Shown here piece by piece: positions 19,428 through 29,237 of a DNA stretch of 64,000 bases. The stretch covers positions 247,958 to 311,957 of the forward strand of contig NZ_JAQISW010000001.1 in assembly GCF_028618435.1 (NCBI RefSeq), written 5' to 3'. Both the position numbers and the translations under genes were made by a program. The stretch is from Bartonella sp. MM73XJBT.G (GTDB lineage Bacteria; Pseudomonadota; Alphaproteobacteria; Rhizobiales; Rhizobiaceae). Within the stretch, counting starts at the first letter, position 1; every line of letters begins with the position of its first letter. A model generated the notes under the pieces. The model ran no database searches. It had not been told where the DNA came from and was given only the letters and a program-made list of their open reading frames with translations.

Positions 19428-20375
19428 TAAAATAAGGTGAATTGTTTTTTTACATAGGTGGTAGGGTGCGTATTAGTGGACTTTTTTATGAGGGAAAAAG
19501 CATATTGCGTATATCTTTTTGGGTAATCTCTAAAATAGGTAAAAAGTTTAGTTGGAGAAGAAGATGAAATCATGAAGGTAAAAATCGACATTCATTTTTA
19601 CGGTTATTTTTTAATTTGATTATACGCTTTCCAAAACTATCTACAGCCATGTCTTTTAAATAATGGATGATGTGTGCTCTCTTATTTTTCTGTTCTTTAA
19701 TGGAATCATATTTTCTACGTAAAATATATTTGATCACATATTCTTACATTTGTTAAAAAAAATATTTCTAGTGCTTATTATTTTATAAATGCCCCGTAAA
19801 TGGTATAACGATAAGGTGCATTAAGCACTACCATTTTTATAACTTATGGTGTCATAAGCCAGCATCATCATACGATTACTATTTGTCAGCTCGTGTGTGT
19901 TGTGACAAGCTCTTCAGCCATTGAGACGGTTCATAAGAGGAATTTTAGACCTTTCTTTATCAGTAATCTATATGGTTTGCTCCATGCGCAACATACAAGG
20001 GGGAGAGGACTTTGATTGTTTTAATATAAACAGATTTGAAATGAGAGAAACTTGGGATACTGCACTTCTCTTTTAATAGAATAGGTAAAATGATAAAGTT
20101 ATGATTGTAAATCAAGGCATTATATTTTTATTATGGAGGATATTTAATAGCAGAATTTGAATTTATTTTTGGTTCAATCCATAGGCATTTTTTACATTTT
20201 TATCATTTTTTCGAAACGCCTATTTAAGGGTAAAAATAGTTAAAAAAAACAATAATTTATTACGTATTTCTATCTAATTTTACGTGGTATAAAATCTACT
20301 GTCGAACTACATTGATATTGGTCATGGATGGATAGAACAGGGATAAAATCTTAGTCGTTTTGTCCTGTTTTTAAA
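19428..20375 (+). pseudogene. Decayed fragments of a second DUF2125 gene copy
   Basis: Two stretches resemble the 3' part of the DUF2125 gene. At about 19418-19485, AGGTGAATTG..ACATAGGTGGTAGGGTGCGTATTAGTGGAC parallels 18310-18370 of the gene. At about 20315-20340, GATATTGGTCATGGATGGATAG parallels the coding end around 18549-18570. They lie in the same order but with stop codons and lost frame, and copy 5 of the dispersed repeat is inserted between them. This reads as an old tandem duplication that decayed. The interval 19011-19427 shows scattered coding-like sequence that I cannot assign. Confidence 0.5.
19790..20110 (+). repeat. Dispersed intergenic repeat, copy 5
   Basis: A forward copy in the 2 kb gap before the glutamate dehydrogenase gene. 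Recognisable blocks are TGGTATAACGATAAGG, ACTACCATTTTTATAACTTATG, GAGACGGTTCATAAGAGGAATTTTAGA, and TTAATATAAACAGATTTGAAATGAGA, matching copies 6 and 7 closely. It ends shortly before ATGATAAAGTTATGATTGTAAATCAA, a tail also seen after copy 3. Confidence 0.7.
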
Positions 20376-20587
20376 TCTGAAAGTTGATGTTTTTACGTTG
20401 AGAAATTAAGTGTTTAAGTCTATTCATGTTATCGTTTTGAAATTGTTATAAGTAATTCTGTTATGATAAGGAGCAGGATTTTTATTTTGGGTGCTGTATC
20501 TCAAAACGAACACTCCCGCTCCATCTTTACTGGTTTGCTCTGGTGGGATGGAACGGAAGTTTTTAACTGGATCGTTTTATATTCATT

Positions 20588-23500
20588 TTAAGTTTGAAAG
20601 CCAGTATTTTGCAGTTGAGAAATCAACCCTGCTGCAAAAGTAAAACGAGAAATATTGAGATCATTTTCAATAAGGGCACCAATACGATTTGTGACATCGT
20701 GAATATGATCTTCTTCTGTTTTTTTCCAAGTGGTAAAAGGATCTTCTTTTTTTCCATAATTTTTAAGAATTTTAATGACGATTTGCCGTAAGCTTTCGGA
20801 AATACTTTCTTTGGCTTGGCTTAAAGCCATACTGTCATAATAATCTACTACAGGAATGATACGACTTGCTTCGTTAATTCGGTTTATACGAATGATTTGC
20901 GCAAGTGAGAAATAGATCCCTGCGGTTTTAATAAGATCGCTGTTACTTTGTTTTGCAATTAAAGAAATGTCACAGATGATTGGAGCAGCTTCCAAGAGAG
21001 CTAATTGTTTTGCTAATGTTTTTGGAGCTCCTTCTTCACCGTAATGTCGTGCTTTTTCTTCAATCTTTTGCTTAATATCATTATCGTGAGAATGCATAAG
21101 CTCTTTTTCAATAACATTGCGGGCTTGTTTTATTGTTTTTACAATTTCTTCTAATGGACGTGAGAGATCCATGTTGTGTAACCCCCAACTTGTTGTTTCA
21201 AAGAGCATTGGGGTCATTACTGCGTAGAGTTTGTTTTGGACAAGACCGGGTATTTTATTATCAAGCTTATCAATTTGATCAGACAGGTGAGGAATTTCAA
21301 AACCATCACGGATGGCAATGAAAACGCGAATAATATTTTCAGTCTTTTGTTCTGTTGCATCGTGGAGTTGCTTAACAAAAGTAGGACCTCCACGATTGAC
21401 AATATCGTTGGCAATCAGTGTTGCAATAATATTACGACGCAATTGGTGGTTAATGATTTCCTTTTCAAAATTTTCTTGAATTTGGGTTGGAAAATAATTC
21501 AACAAGGCTGCGTTGAAATAGTGATCATCAACAATGGGGCTATGAGCAATTTCTTCTTTGAGCGTTAATTTAGCATAGGCAAAAATAACGGCGAGTTCTG
21601 GACGGATAAGACCTTTGCCTTGGGTTATTCTTTGCCGTAAAATTTGCTCATCAGGGAGTACTTCAACTCTGCGATCTAAGAGCTTTTTTTGTTCCAAATC
21701 ATGCATAAAGCGTATTTGATAGGGTAAATCAGCAGTGCTTTGGCTTTCTGCTAAAGAAAGAGCAAGGGGTTGTAGATAATTGTTGCGTAAGACGAGTTGT
21801 TCGACTTGAGGAGTCATTTTTTTCAAGAGTTTATTGCGTTCTTCGCGGGTGAGTGTTTTAGCACGAAGTGCTGATGCAAGAACAATTTTGAGATTCACCT
21901 CAATATCAGAACAATTCACACCGGCAGAATTGTCAATCGCATCCGTATTACAGCGACCACCATTTGATATATATTCAATCCGTCCACGCTGCGTAACACC
22001 AAGATTAGCCCCTTCGCCAATAATTTTTGCCCGTACTTGTTCTCCGGTAATGCGTATTGCATCATTTGCACGATCACCTACTTGGGCATCACTTTCTGTT
22101 GTGGCGCGGATGTAAGTACCAATGCCACCAAACCATAAAAGATCAACAGGGGCTTTGAGAAGAGCAGAGATAATTTCAAAGGGAGTTCCTGCTTGTTTTT
22201 CGAAACCAATGGCCTCTGCTGCTTCAGGGGAGAGCGTAATGGTTTTTTCTTTTCGTGAGAAAATACCACCGCCCTTTGATAACTTGCTTTGGTCGTAATC
22301 CTGCCAGCTTGAGCGAGGTAGTTTGAAAAGACGTGCACGCTCTGCATAGCTTTCCTCTATGTTCGGATCTGGATCAATAAAGATATCACGGTGATCAAAA
22401 GCGGCAACCAATTTTGTTTGTTTGGAAAGGAGCATTCCATTGCCAAAGACATCACCAGACATGTCGCCAACACCAACACAGGTGAAAGGCGTTGTTTGAA
22501 TATCCTGATTAAATGATTCTCGGAAATGTCTTTTGACGGCTTCCCATGCACCTTTTGCTGTAATCCCAATTTCTTTGTGGTCATAACCTGCTGAGCCACC
22601 AGAGGCAAAAGCATCATCGAGCCAAAAATGGTTTGCTTGGCTGATGGCGTTGGCTGTGTCAGAAAAGGTCGCTGTTCCTTTGTCGGCTGCGACAACAAAA
22701 TAGGGGTCAGGGTCATCATGACAGATGACATTGTGGGGCGCACTTATTTTGCCGTTAACCAGATTGTCTGTGATGGAGAGTAAAGCCGTTATAAAGTCCG
22801 TATAAGCTCGTCGTGCTGCTTCTATGATGACAGCACGATCATTTGTTTGAGGAAGGCGATGGGGATAGAATCCACCTTTTGCTCCTGCAGGAACAATAAC
22901 TGCATTTTTAACTTGTTGGGCTTTGACTAAGCTAAGCACCTCAGTGCGATAATCGAGTGCGCGGTCAGACCACCGAATTCCGCCACGAGCGATAGGTCCA
23001 AAACGCAAATGGACTCCTTCAACTTCTGGGCCATAAACAAAAATTTCTCGATAAGGGCGTGGTTCAGGCAAACCTTCAATTTGGCGCGGATTTAATTTGG
23101 TGGCTAAAATACGCCTTGGATTGCCATCGCTAAGAGGTGTAAAGGCATTTGTTCGTAAACTCGCATCGATAAGGTTACAATACCGGCGCAAGATAAGATC
23201 ATCATCTAAACCAGTTACTTTCCGTAATTTTTCTTCAATGCGCTTTTGAATAATCTGTTGGTTTTTTTCCCGTTCTTTTTTTGTATGGCTTTGATGAAAT
23301 TTTAAATGAAATAAAGCATAAAGCTCTTTGGTAATGTCAGGATAAGCATTTAAAGTTTGGGCGACGCGGTCTTGCGAGTAAGGAATTCCAGCTTGTTGGA
23401 GATAGCGCCCGTAATGGCGCAGAATAACAATTTCATGCCAATCAAGCTCAGCTGTTTGGGTGAGCGCATTAAAGGCGTCATTATCAGCATTTTGTGCCCA

Positions 23501-25297
23501 AATAGCTTCAAAAGTTTCAGCAAGCTTTTGACCGTCTTTTTCAAAATCCAGACAAATTTGGAAAGTACTCTCTAGTTGCATATCATGAAGATATACAGAT
23601 TGCCCGTTGCCATCTGGTAATTCAAGGGTTTGTTCAGCAATAACACGAAACCCCATATTTTCAAGCAGTGGGACACGTTTGGAAAGAGCAAGTGCTTCAT
23701 GGCGGTGAAAAAGACGAAGAGAAATATTCTGTTTTTCTTTGTTTTGAGCGTGATAAAAGGTCACGAAAAGGGGGTTATCATCATGAAGACTGAGAATATG
23801 TCCGGCATCTTTAATGGCATCTTCCGTTGAGAATAAATCACGATAGCTGTTGGGAAATTTACTGGCTAGGCGGGTTTGTGGTTCTGTTGTTTTGTGGGTA
23901 AGAGCGATGGTCTGAATGCTATCTTCCCAACTTCGTGCGATTGAACGGACATGTTGTTCAAGTGTGGCGCGCTCGTGAAGTGGAACAGTTTCGTTTACTT
24001 TGCGATGAATAATGTAATAGACACGGATGAGAGTGCTTTCCAAAAATAGCGGATAGGATTCAAAAAAGTCGCCTTTGTAAAGTTCAACAAAATGTTCGCC
24101 AACTTTTTCACGGAGGCTGCTGCTGTAATGGTCACGTGGTACATAGACAAGAATAGAAATAAAGCGTCCAAAAGAATCAGTGTGGACGAGCACCCGCAAA
24201 CGTGGACGTTCGTCGAGTTGTAGGATAAGTTTGGCATTTTCCGTTAGTGTATCAACATCAACACGAAACATTTCATCTCTTGGATAGGTTTCTAAAACAC
24301 TGATAAGGGCTTTTCCTGAATAATCAGCGTGATTATGTCCAAGGCGTTGAATGATGGTTTGGGCTTTTTCTTTTAAGAAAGGAATTTGCAAAATAGAGCG
24401 CGTATAAGCTGAAGAGGTAAAAAGCCCTACAATGCGTAATTCTCCACAGAGCTGGTCTTCTTTATCAAAGATTTTAAGGCTAATATAATCGAGCCAAACA
24501 GAACGGTGAATTTTGGAGCGGCTGTTCGCTTTTGTCACAATAAACAGGTTGTCACTTTCCATAAAGGATAAGACTTCCTGGGGTGGTTCTTTCATACTTT
24601 CATCGTCAACAATATCAATGGAAGAATCCGCGAGTATACCAAGTTCAACGTTACTTGCTGTGAAAGATTTTATAGGTTTCTGATCTTTGACGAAGTTGTA
24701 AGTGCGCATGCCAAGGAAGATGAAATTATCATCTGTGAGCCAGTGAAGAAATTCAATAGCCCTTTCGCCTTCTTGTTTGTAACGTGAGGGAAGGCTTGTT
24801 TGATAGGCATGAATATGCTTTTCAACTTCTTTAAGCATAGGTTTCCAGTCTTTTACAGCAGCATTAACTTGCTTAAGAACTAAGGTGAGTTCATTTTCAA
24901 GTTTTTGTATCTGCTGTTTGTTTAAAGGCTCGATATGAATTTGCATCAGACTGATGCGTCTTCCAGAAGCAGTATCAAGAATAGGGTGTGCAATTAAATA
25001 AATATGGTTTTTGTGTTGATTGACGAGATTTAAAATAGAATCGAGAAGAAAGGGTTTATTATCATTGACAAGAGTGATAACGGTTATAGGTTTGTTATTG
25101 CGAGTCAAATTTTGTTCAAAACAGATGGTATTTTTTCCTGCTTGATGGAGATTAAAAGCTTTTACGGCGATGGCTGCGGCTTTTTGAAGTTCTTTATTTT
25201 CGTAATAAGCAATATCTTCTTTATCAGTTTGAGTAAAAAGAATTTTTTCTATTTTGTCTGGTGTGTTTTTTGTTTCTATTGTTTTTTGTTGTAACAC
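20588..25297 (-). CDS. gdhB: Large NAD-specific glutamate dehydrogenase (GDH-180 class)
   Basis: A 1569-residue protein of the 180-kDa NAD-GDH class that oxidises glutamate to 2-oxoglutarate and ammonia. It has ACT-like N-terminal segments (about 1-300), and then the catalytic domain in the middle, with FGPIARGGIRWSDR, the lysine region VIVPAGAKGGFYP and VGVGDMSGDVFGNGMLLS. A long helical C-terminal domain (about 1050-1569) follows. The length is typical and the frame unbroken. It starts at ATG 25297 with AGGGAG just upstream. It stands alone, divergent from the carbonic anhydrase gene. For an organism that lives on amino acids this is a central carbon-entry enzyme; that metabolic view is inference. 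Confidence 0.96.
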   Translation of the reverse strand: MLQQKTIETKNTPDKIEKILFTQTDKEDIAYYENKELQKAAAIAVKAFNLHQAGKNTICFEQNLTRNNKPITVITLVNDNKPFLLDSILNLVNQHKNHIYLIAHPILDTASGRRISLMQIHIEPLNKQQIQKLENELTLVLKQVNAAVKDWKPMLKEVEKHIHAYQTSLPSRYKQEGERAIEFLHWLTDDNFIFLGMRTYNFVKDQKPIKSFTASNVELGILADSSIDIVDDESMKEPPQEVLSFMESDNLFIVTKANSRSKIHRSVWLDYISLKIFDKEDQLCGELRIVGLFTSSAYTRSILQIPFLKEKAQTIIQRLGHNHADYSGKALISVLETYPRDEMFRVDVDTLTENAKLILQLDERPRLRVLVHTDSFGRFISILVYVPRDHYSSSLREKVGEHFVELYKGDFFESYPLFLESTLIRVYYIIHRKVNETVPLHERATLEQHVRSIARSWEDSIQTIALTHKTTEPQTRLASKFPNSYRDLFSTEDAIKDAGHILSLHDDNPLFVTFYHAQNKEKQNISLRLFHRHEALALSKRVPLLENMGFRVIAEQTLELPDGNGQSVYLHDMQLESTFQICLDFEKDGQKLAETFEAIWAQNADNDAFNALTQTAELDWHEIVILRHYGRYLQQAGIPYSQDRVAQTLNAYPDITKELYALFHLKFHQSHTKKEREKNQQIIQKRIEEKLRKVTGLDDDLILRRYCNLIDASLRTNAFTPLSDGNPRRILATKLNPRQIEGLPEPRPYREIFVYGPEVEGVHLRFGPIARGGIRWSDRALDYRTEVLSLVKAQQVKNAVIVPAGAKGGFYPHRLPQTNDRAVIIEAARRAYTDFITALLSITDNLVNGKISAPHNVICHDDPDPYFVVAADKGTATFSDTANAISQANHFWLDDAFASGGSAGYDHKEIGITAKGAWEAVKRHFRESFNQDIQTTPFTCVGVGDMSGDVFGNGMLLSKQTKLVAAFDHRDIFIDPDPNIEESYAERARLFKLPRSSWQDYDQSKLSKGGGIFSRKEKTITLSPEAAEAIGFEKQAGTPFEIISALLKAPVDLLWFGGIGTYIRATTESDAQVGDRANDAIRITGEQVRAKIIGEGANLGVTQRGRIEYISNGGRCNTDAIDNSAGVNCSDIEVNLKIVLASALRAKTLTREERNKLLKKMTPQVEQLVLRNNYLQPLALSLAESQSTADLPYQIRFMHDLEQKKLLDRRVEVLPDEQILRQRITQGKGLIRPELAVIFAYAKLTLKEEIAHSPIVDDHYFNAALLNYFPTQIQENFEKEIINHQLRRNIIATLIANDIVNRGGPTFVKQLHDATEQKTENIIRVFIAIRDGFEIPHLSDQIDKLDNKIPGLVQNKLYAVMTPMLFETTSWGLHNMDLSRPLEEIVKTIKQARNVIEKELMHSHDNDIKQKIEEKARHYGEEGAPKTLAKQLALLEAAPIICDISLIAKQSNSDLIKTAGIYFSLAQIIRINRINEASRIIPVVDYYDSMALSQAKESISESLRQIVIKILKNYGKKEDPFTTWKKTEEDHIHDVTNRIGALIENDLNISRFTFAAGLISQLQNTGFQT

Positions 25298-25572
25298 ATT
25301 TACTCTCCCTTTTGTTCTTAGAGGTCTTTCCTTGTCTTCACATTAAAAGAAGACCATTATAATTCTTTATACTGTAACACTTTCTCCCTAAAGAAAATAG
25401 CTCTTTATTTGAAAAGAATAACTTTGTTTTTGCTCTTTTTTAGTAATAATTTGCATTTTAAAGAAATATTTTGCATCAACAAAAGGGACTTTTTAGTATT
25501 TTTGTGTGTTAATAGTTTGTTTTTCTAAATATACGAAATGAAAGTAAAGAAAGAATTAGAAGTAAAGAGAGT

Positions 25573-26229
25573 ATGACCCGTTTACCAGAAAGACTTTTAA
25601 ATGGTTACCAAAACTTTATAAATAATCATTTTTTATATAAAACAGCACATTATCAGCAATTGGCGATTGAGGGACAGAAACCTGAAGTTTTGGTTATTGC
25701 TTGTTGTGATTCGCGTGCTGTCCCAGAAATGATTTTTGATGCTAAACCAGGGGAAATTTTTACCCTGCGCAACGTGGCAAATGTGGTTCCTCCTTTTTCT
25801 CCTGATAATCAATATCATGCAACATCAGCGGCTCTTGAATATGCTGTACAATTGCTTGAGGTGAAACATATTGTTGTTTTTGGGCATGCCCATTGTGGAG
25901 GCGTTCTTACAGCTCTTAAGGAGACGTGTAAATCTTTATCGTCCAATGATTTTATTGGTCAATGGATTAGTCTTTTAGCGCCAGCCGCAGAAATTGTTTT
26001 GAATAATAAGTCACTATCTTGGCCAGAAAAACAAATGGCTTTAGAGCAGCTTTCTATTCGACATTCGTTGAGAAATTTAGAGACGTTTCCGTGGATAAAG
26101 TTCCGAAAAGATCAAGGTATTTTAACATTGCATGGGGTTTGGTTTGATATCTCTAGCGGGAAATTATGGAATATGGAACAGGAAACAGGCTGCTTTATGT
26201 GTGTTGAAGTTGAAAGTTTTGAAGTGTAA
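25573..26229 (+). CDS. Beta-class carbonic anhydrase
   Basis: A 218-residue enzyme interconverting CO2 and bicarbonate. Zinc ligands are C44 in ACCDSR (with the D46-R48 dyad), H105 and C108 in GHAHCGG. LRNVANVVPP follows as expected. The length matches the bacterial Can/CynT group. ATG 25573 is preceded by AAAGAGAG. The gene stands alone between the divergent glutamate dehydrogenase gene and the ffh leader. It should supply bicarbonate for carboxylases and aid growth at low CO2; that physiological role is inferred. Confidence 0.94.
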   Translation: MTRLPERLLNGYQNFINNHFLYKTAHYQQLAIEGQKPEVLVIACCDSRAVPEMIFDAKPGEIFTLRNVANVVPPFSPDNQYHATSAALEYAVQLLEVKHIVVFGHAHCGGVLTALKETCKSLSSNDFIGQWISLLAPAAEIVLNNKSLSWPEKQMALEQLSIRHSLRNLETFPWIKFRKDQGILTLHGVWFDISSGKLWNMEQETGCFMCVEVESFEV

Positions 26230-26278
26230 TATTTGCTGTTTTTATTTCTTCGTGTAAAAAGGCATTTTATGATAAAAC

Positions 26279-26475
26279 TTGACAAAGCTGGGGTTTTATT
26301 GTTTGAAGGAGCAAGCTTTCAGTGACAAAATTAACTTGGAGCCACCGACTGAGACCCCAGTTTAAGGGTATAAATAGATCTCAGAGGTCAACATTCGACG
26401 GCGCGATGCGTTCTCGGATGCTCTTTTGGTTTGTTTGTTAGGCAATGATTTTGTTAAGCAACGATGAGGTAAATA
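26279..26475 (+). promoter_or_regulatory. Structured leader upstream of ffh
   Basis: The 246 bp between the carbonic anhydrase gene and ffh is more GC-rich than other gaps. It has a TTGACA box at 26279-26284. CTGAGA at 26349-26354 pairs with TCTCAG at 26379-26384, with inner CCC (26355-26357) pairing GGG (26366-26368), giving a long hairpin. CGACGGCGCGATGCGTTCTCGG follows. It is not the 4.5S RNA, because the GGAAGGAAGCAGCC core is absent. I recall that comparative surveys of alphaproteobacteria reported a conserved RNA motif before ffh; I cannot verify a match here. Confidence 0.45.
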
Positions 26476-28038
26476 ATGTTTGAATCCTTGCAAGAACGAC
26501 TTGGTTCTATCCTGTCTCATTTGACGGGGCGTGGCGCTTTGTCGGATCAGGATGTTGCAGAGGCGCTGCGTGAAATTCGGCGCGCTTTATTGGAAGCTGA
26601 TGTTGCTCTTGATGTTGTTCGTTCTTTTACCGATAGGGTGCGAGAAAAAGCCGTTGGGGCTGAGATTGTTAAATCAATTAAACCAGGCCAAATGGTGGTT
26701 AAAATTGTTCATGATGAACTGGTTCGTATTCTTGGAAGTGAAAGTGTTCTGAGTGATTTGAATGCACCAGCGCCCGTTGTTATTATGATGATTGGTTTGC
26801 AAGGTTCCGGAAAAACAACCACAACAGCAAAGCTTGCAAAACGTTTCACTGATAAGCACAATAAAAAAGTTCTCATGGCGTCATTAGATACACGTCGTCC
26901 CGCTGCGCAGGAGCAATTGCGCCAATTGGGAGAACAAGCAAAACTTGCAACTTTGCCTATTATTGCAGGACAATTGCCCGTTGATATTGCATCACGTGCT
27001 GTGCAAGCTGCTAAATTGGGTGGTTATGATGTACTCCTTCTTGATACTGCAGGACGTAATCATATCGATGAAGCTCTGATGCTTGAATTAGCTGAAATTA
27101 AAACATGTTCTCTTCCTCACGAGATTATGTTGGTGGCTGATAGTTTGACGGGGCAAGATGCTGTTCATCTTGCGCGCTCTTTTGATGAGCGTGTAGGGAT
27201 TACAGGGATTATTTTAACACGAATGGATAGTGATGGGCGTGGGGGGGCAGCTCTTTCCATGCGTGCTGTGACAGGCAAACCAATTAAAGCAATTGGAACT
27301 GGTGAAAAAATAGAGGCTTTGGAAGAGTTTCATCCCAGTCGTATTGCTGATCGTATTCTCGGAATGGGGGATATTGTTTCTTTGGTTGAAAAAGCTGCTG
27401 AAACAATGGATCATGAGAAAGCTGCTGCTTTTGCAAAAAAAATGCAGGCCGGAAAATTTGATCTGAATGATCTTGCAGAACAGTTGCAGAAAATGAAAAA
27501 ACTCGGTGGAATGGGCGGTATTATGGGCATGTTGCCAGGATTGGGAAAGGTAAAAGAGCAGATTGCGGCGGCGGGTCTTGATGATCGTTTATTTAATCGT
27601 CAATTGGCTATTATTTCATCCATGACACCGCAAGAGCGTGCGAATCCAGAGCTTTTAAAACATAGCCGCAAACAACGAATTGCTAAGGGATCGGGGACAA
27701 CAGCGGCTGATATTAATAAACTTTTGAAGATGTATCGCCAAATGGCTGATATGATGAAAGCCATGGGTGGTAAAGGAAAAAGTGGTTTGATGGGAAAAAT
27801 GTTAGGAGGACTTGGGTCCAAAATGGGTTTTGGAGGGATGGGAGGTGCAGATTCTTCAGCTGTGCCTGATTTATCGGGATTGGATCTGAAGCAACTTTCA
27901 ACGCTTCAAAAACAGATTGAAAATGAGCATGGAGGGAAGGTCTTGCCCGGACTTCCCGGACGTGATCCTACATTTCCTGGTCTTTCCAATGGCATTACCG
28001 ATAGGGGAAAACTTCCTCAGCATTTTAAGAAAAAATAA
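26476..28038 (+). CDS. ffh: Signal recognition particle protein Ffh
   Basis: A 520-residue SRP54 GTPase that binds signal sequences of nascent inner-membrane proteins with 4.5S RNA and hands them to FtsY. The helical N domain (1-90) is followed by the G domain with P-loop GLQGSGKTTTTAKLA, DTRRPAAQEQL, DTAGR and TRMDSDGRGGAAL, and a methionine-rich M domain (about 325-470) with the RNA-binding segment around SSMTPQERANPELL. The C-terminal Gly/Met-rich extension (about 420-520) is long, as in other Rhizobiales. Chorismate mutase and rpsP follow closely, the usual alphaproteobacterial order. Confidence 0.97.
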   Translation: MFESLQERLGSILSHLTGRGALSDQDVAEALREIRRALLEADVALDVVRSFTDRVREKAVGAEIVKSIKPGQMVVKIVHDELVRILGSESVLSDLNAPAPVVIMMIGLQGSGKTTTTAKLAKRFTDKHNKKVLMASLDTRRPAAQEQLRQLGEQAKLATLPIIAGQLPVDIASRAVQAAKLGGYDVLLLDTAGRNHIDEALMLELAEIKTCSLPHEIMLVADSLTGQDAVHLARSFDERVGITGIILTRMDSDGRGGAALSMRAVTGKPIKAIGTGEKIEALEEFHPSRIADRILGMGDIVSLVEKAAETMDHEKAAAFAKKMQAGKFDLNDLAEQLQKMKKLGGMGGIMGMLPGLGKVKEQIAAAGLDDRLFNRQLAIISSMTPQERANPELLKHSRKQRIAKGSGTTAADINKLLKMYRQMADMMKAMGGKGKSGLMGKMLGGLGSKMGFGGMGGADSSAVPDLSGLDLKQLSTLQKQIENEHGGKVLPGLPGRDPTFPGLSNGITDRGKLPQHFKKK

Positions 28039-28059
28039 GATGCAAAGAGGGAAAGGAAT

Positions 28060-28392
28060 ATGATGCAGGAAACAATATTAAACGAATTGGCACATTTACG
28101 AGCATCTATTGATAATTTTGATGCAACTTTGATTCATATTTTAGCAGAGCGTTTTCGTTGTACAAGGGCTGTTGGACGCTTAAAAGCCCGTTATGACTTG
28201 CCTACAGTAGATCCTCTGCGTGAGCAACATCAGATCGTGCGTTTGCGGCAATTGGCTATGGAAAGTCATCTTGATCCTGATTTTGCTGAAAGATTTTTAA
28301 AGTTTATTATTAAAGAAGTTGTGCGTCATCATGAAGTTATTGCTGAAGAGCAAAAAACAAAAAAAGTCAATTTAAACGAAAGCCAGAGCTGA
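28060..28392 (+). CDS. AroQ-type chorismate mutase
   Basis: A 110-residue all-helical protein of the AroQ class that converts chorismate to prephenate for Phe/Tyr synthesis. The active-site pattern is visible: an N-terminal helix LAHLRASIDNFDATLIHILAERF, then R-C-T-R-A-V-G-R-L-K-ARYDLP with the catalytic Arg and Lys, PLREQHQ, and a last helix ending near KEVVRHHE. Two adjacent ATG codons (28060 and 28063) are possible; GAAAGGA lies just upstream. It sits between ffh and rpsP (15 bp before rpsP), a placement conserved in Brucella and relatives. Confidence 0.9.
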   Translation: MMQETILNELAHLRASIDNFDATLIHILAERFRCTRAVGRLKARYDLPTVDPLREQHQIVRLRQLAMESHLDPDFAERFLKFIIKEVVRHHEVIAEEQKTKKVNLNESQS

Positions 28393-28407
28393 CAATAGGA
28401 GAAAAAT

Positions 28408-28785
28408 ATGGCATTGAAAATTCGTTTGTCCCGTGGAGGTTCAAAGAAACGTCCTTATTATCATATCGTTGTTGCGGATGTTCGTAGTCCGCGTGATGGG
28501 CGATTTCTTGAACGTGTTGGTGCATGGGATCCAATGTTGCCTAAAGATGGACCGAGGGTGAAACTTAATGAAGAACGTATCCAATATTGGCTTGGGCAAG
28601 GGGCTCAACCAACAGATCGCGTTCTACGATTCTTAGATGCGGCTGGCTTAAAAAAGCGTCCAACCCGCAATAACCCACATAAAGGTGAACCGGGTAAAAA
28701 AGCACAAGAACGTATAGCTGCAGCAAAGCAGGCAGCAGAGGAAGCAGCAGCAGCTGCTGCTGAAGCAGAATCTGCGTCAGAATAA
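28408..28785 (+). CDS. rpsP: 30S ribosomal protein S16
   Basis: A 125-residue S16. The signature [22 protein letters not shown] at the N-terminus and [10 protein letters not shown] are present, followed by [15 protein letters not shown]. The C-terminal 35 residues form a Lys/Ala/Glu-rich tail typical of Rhizobiales. AGGAG precedes the ATG. In most relatives rimM-trmD-rplS follow directly; here they are about 22 kb away and a hairpin terminator follows instead. Confidence 0.98.
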   Translation: MALKIRLSRGGSKKRPYYHIVVADVRSPRDGRFLERVGAWDPMLPKDGPRVKLNEERIQYWLGQGAQPTDRVLRFLDAAGLKKRPTRNNPHKGEPGKKAQERIAAAKQAAEEAAAAAAEAESASE

Positions 28786-28840
28786 GAAGCGTGATTGCTT
28801 AATTAACGCCTTTTAAAAAACTTCTAGAAGAATAAATATT

Positions 28841-28875
28841 ATCCGTTTTTGCCAATCAAAAACGGATCTTCTTTA
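28841..28875 (+). terminator. Hairpin terminator after rpsP
   Basis: ATCCGTTTTTG (28841-28851) and CAAAAACGGAT (28857-28867) form a perfect 11-bp stem with a CCAAT loop, followed by CTTCTTT. The position 56 bp after the rpsP stop suits the end of the ffh-rpsP transcript; it could also serve the convergent DUF1674 gene. Confidence 0.75.
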
Positions 28876-28938
28876 AAAGGATGTTTATTTAAAACGGTGT
28901 TGGTTTTTTTTAAAGTTTAATTTTAAAAGTCGATGGCT

Positions 28939-29154
28939 TTAAAAGTCGATGGCGCGGCCTTTAATTTCCCAGTCTCCATAACGTGAAGGGTCTTTGCCGC
29001 CGCGTCCACCGTTTTCCAACGGTTGTTCTTTTTTTGCTTCGTCTTTTCGCCGTTCTTCAGCTTCTTTAAGGGCGCGTTGCGCTGCGGGAGGAAGAGATTT
29101 CTGTTGAACGACAGTTGAATTTTTTAGGCTTGTTTTTTCATCTTTTTTATTCAT
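28939..29154 (-). CDS. DUF1674 / SDHAF4-like succinate dehydrogenase assembly factor
   Basis: A 71-residue protein whose C-terminus, GGRGGKDPSRYGDWEIKGR-AIDF, is the diagnostic motif of DUF1674, the bacterial counterpart of mitochondrial SDHAF4, which protects and helps assemble flavinylated SdhA. The N-terminal half is charged and probably disordered. It lies divergently beside htpX, as in other Rhizobiales. A 16-bp direct repeat duplicates the last codons: AAAAGTCGATGGC occurs at 28925-28937 and 28941-28953, the second inside the gene, so an in-frame IDF-stop copy lies just past the real stop. Its client is presumably the SdhA encoded at 54.4 kb. Confidence 0.85.
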   Translation of the reverse strand: MNKKDEKTSLKNSTVVQQKSLPPAAQRALKEAEERRKDEAKKEQPLENGGRGGKDPSRYGDWEIKGRAIDF

Positions 29155-29237
29155 TTTACACCTATTCCATTGAAGAAGCAGAAAGAAAACACCATCATAT
29201 AGTATTGGTAGACTTTTATCATGGAGTTTTTTGAGTA

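Noticed and set aside
20594..25294. Several plus-strand ORFs across the glutamate dehydrogenase gene
   Set aside because: They are antisense shadows of the unbroken 1569-codon gene.
26279..26475. 4.5S (SRP) RNA gene next to ffh
   Set aside because: The conserved GGAAGGAAGCAGCC core loop is absent.
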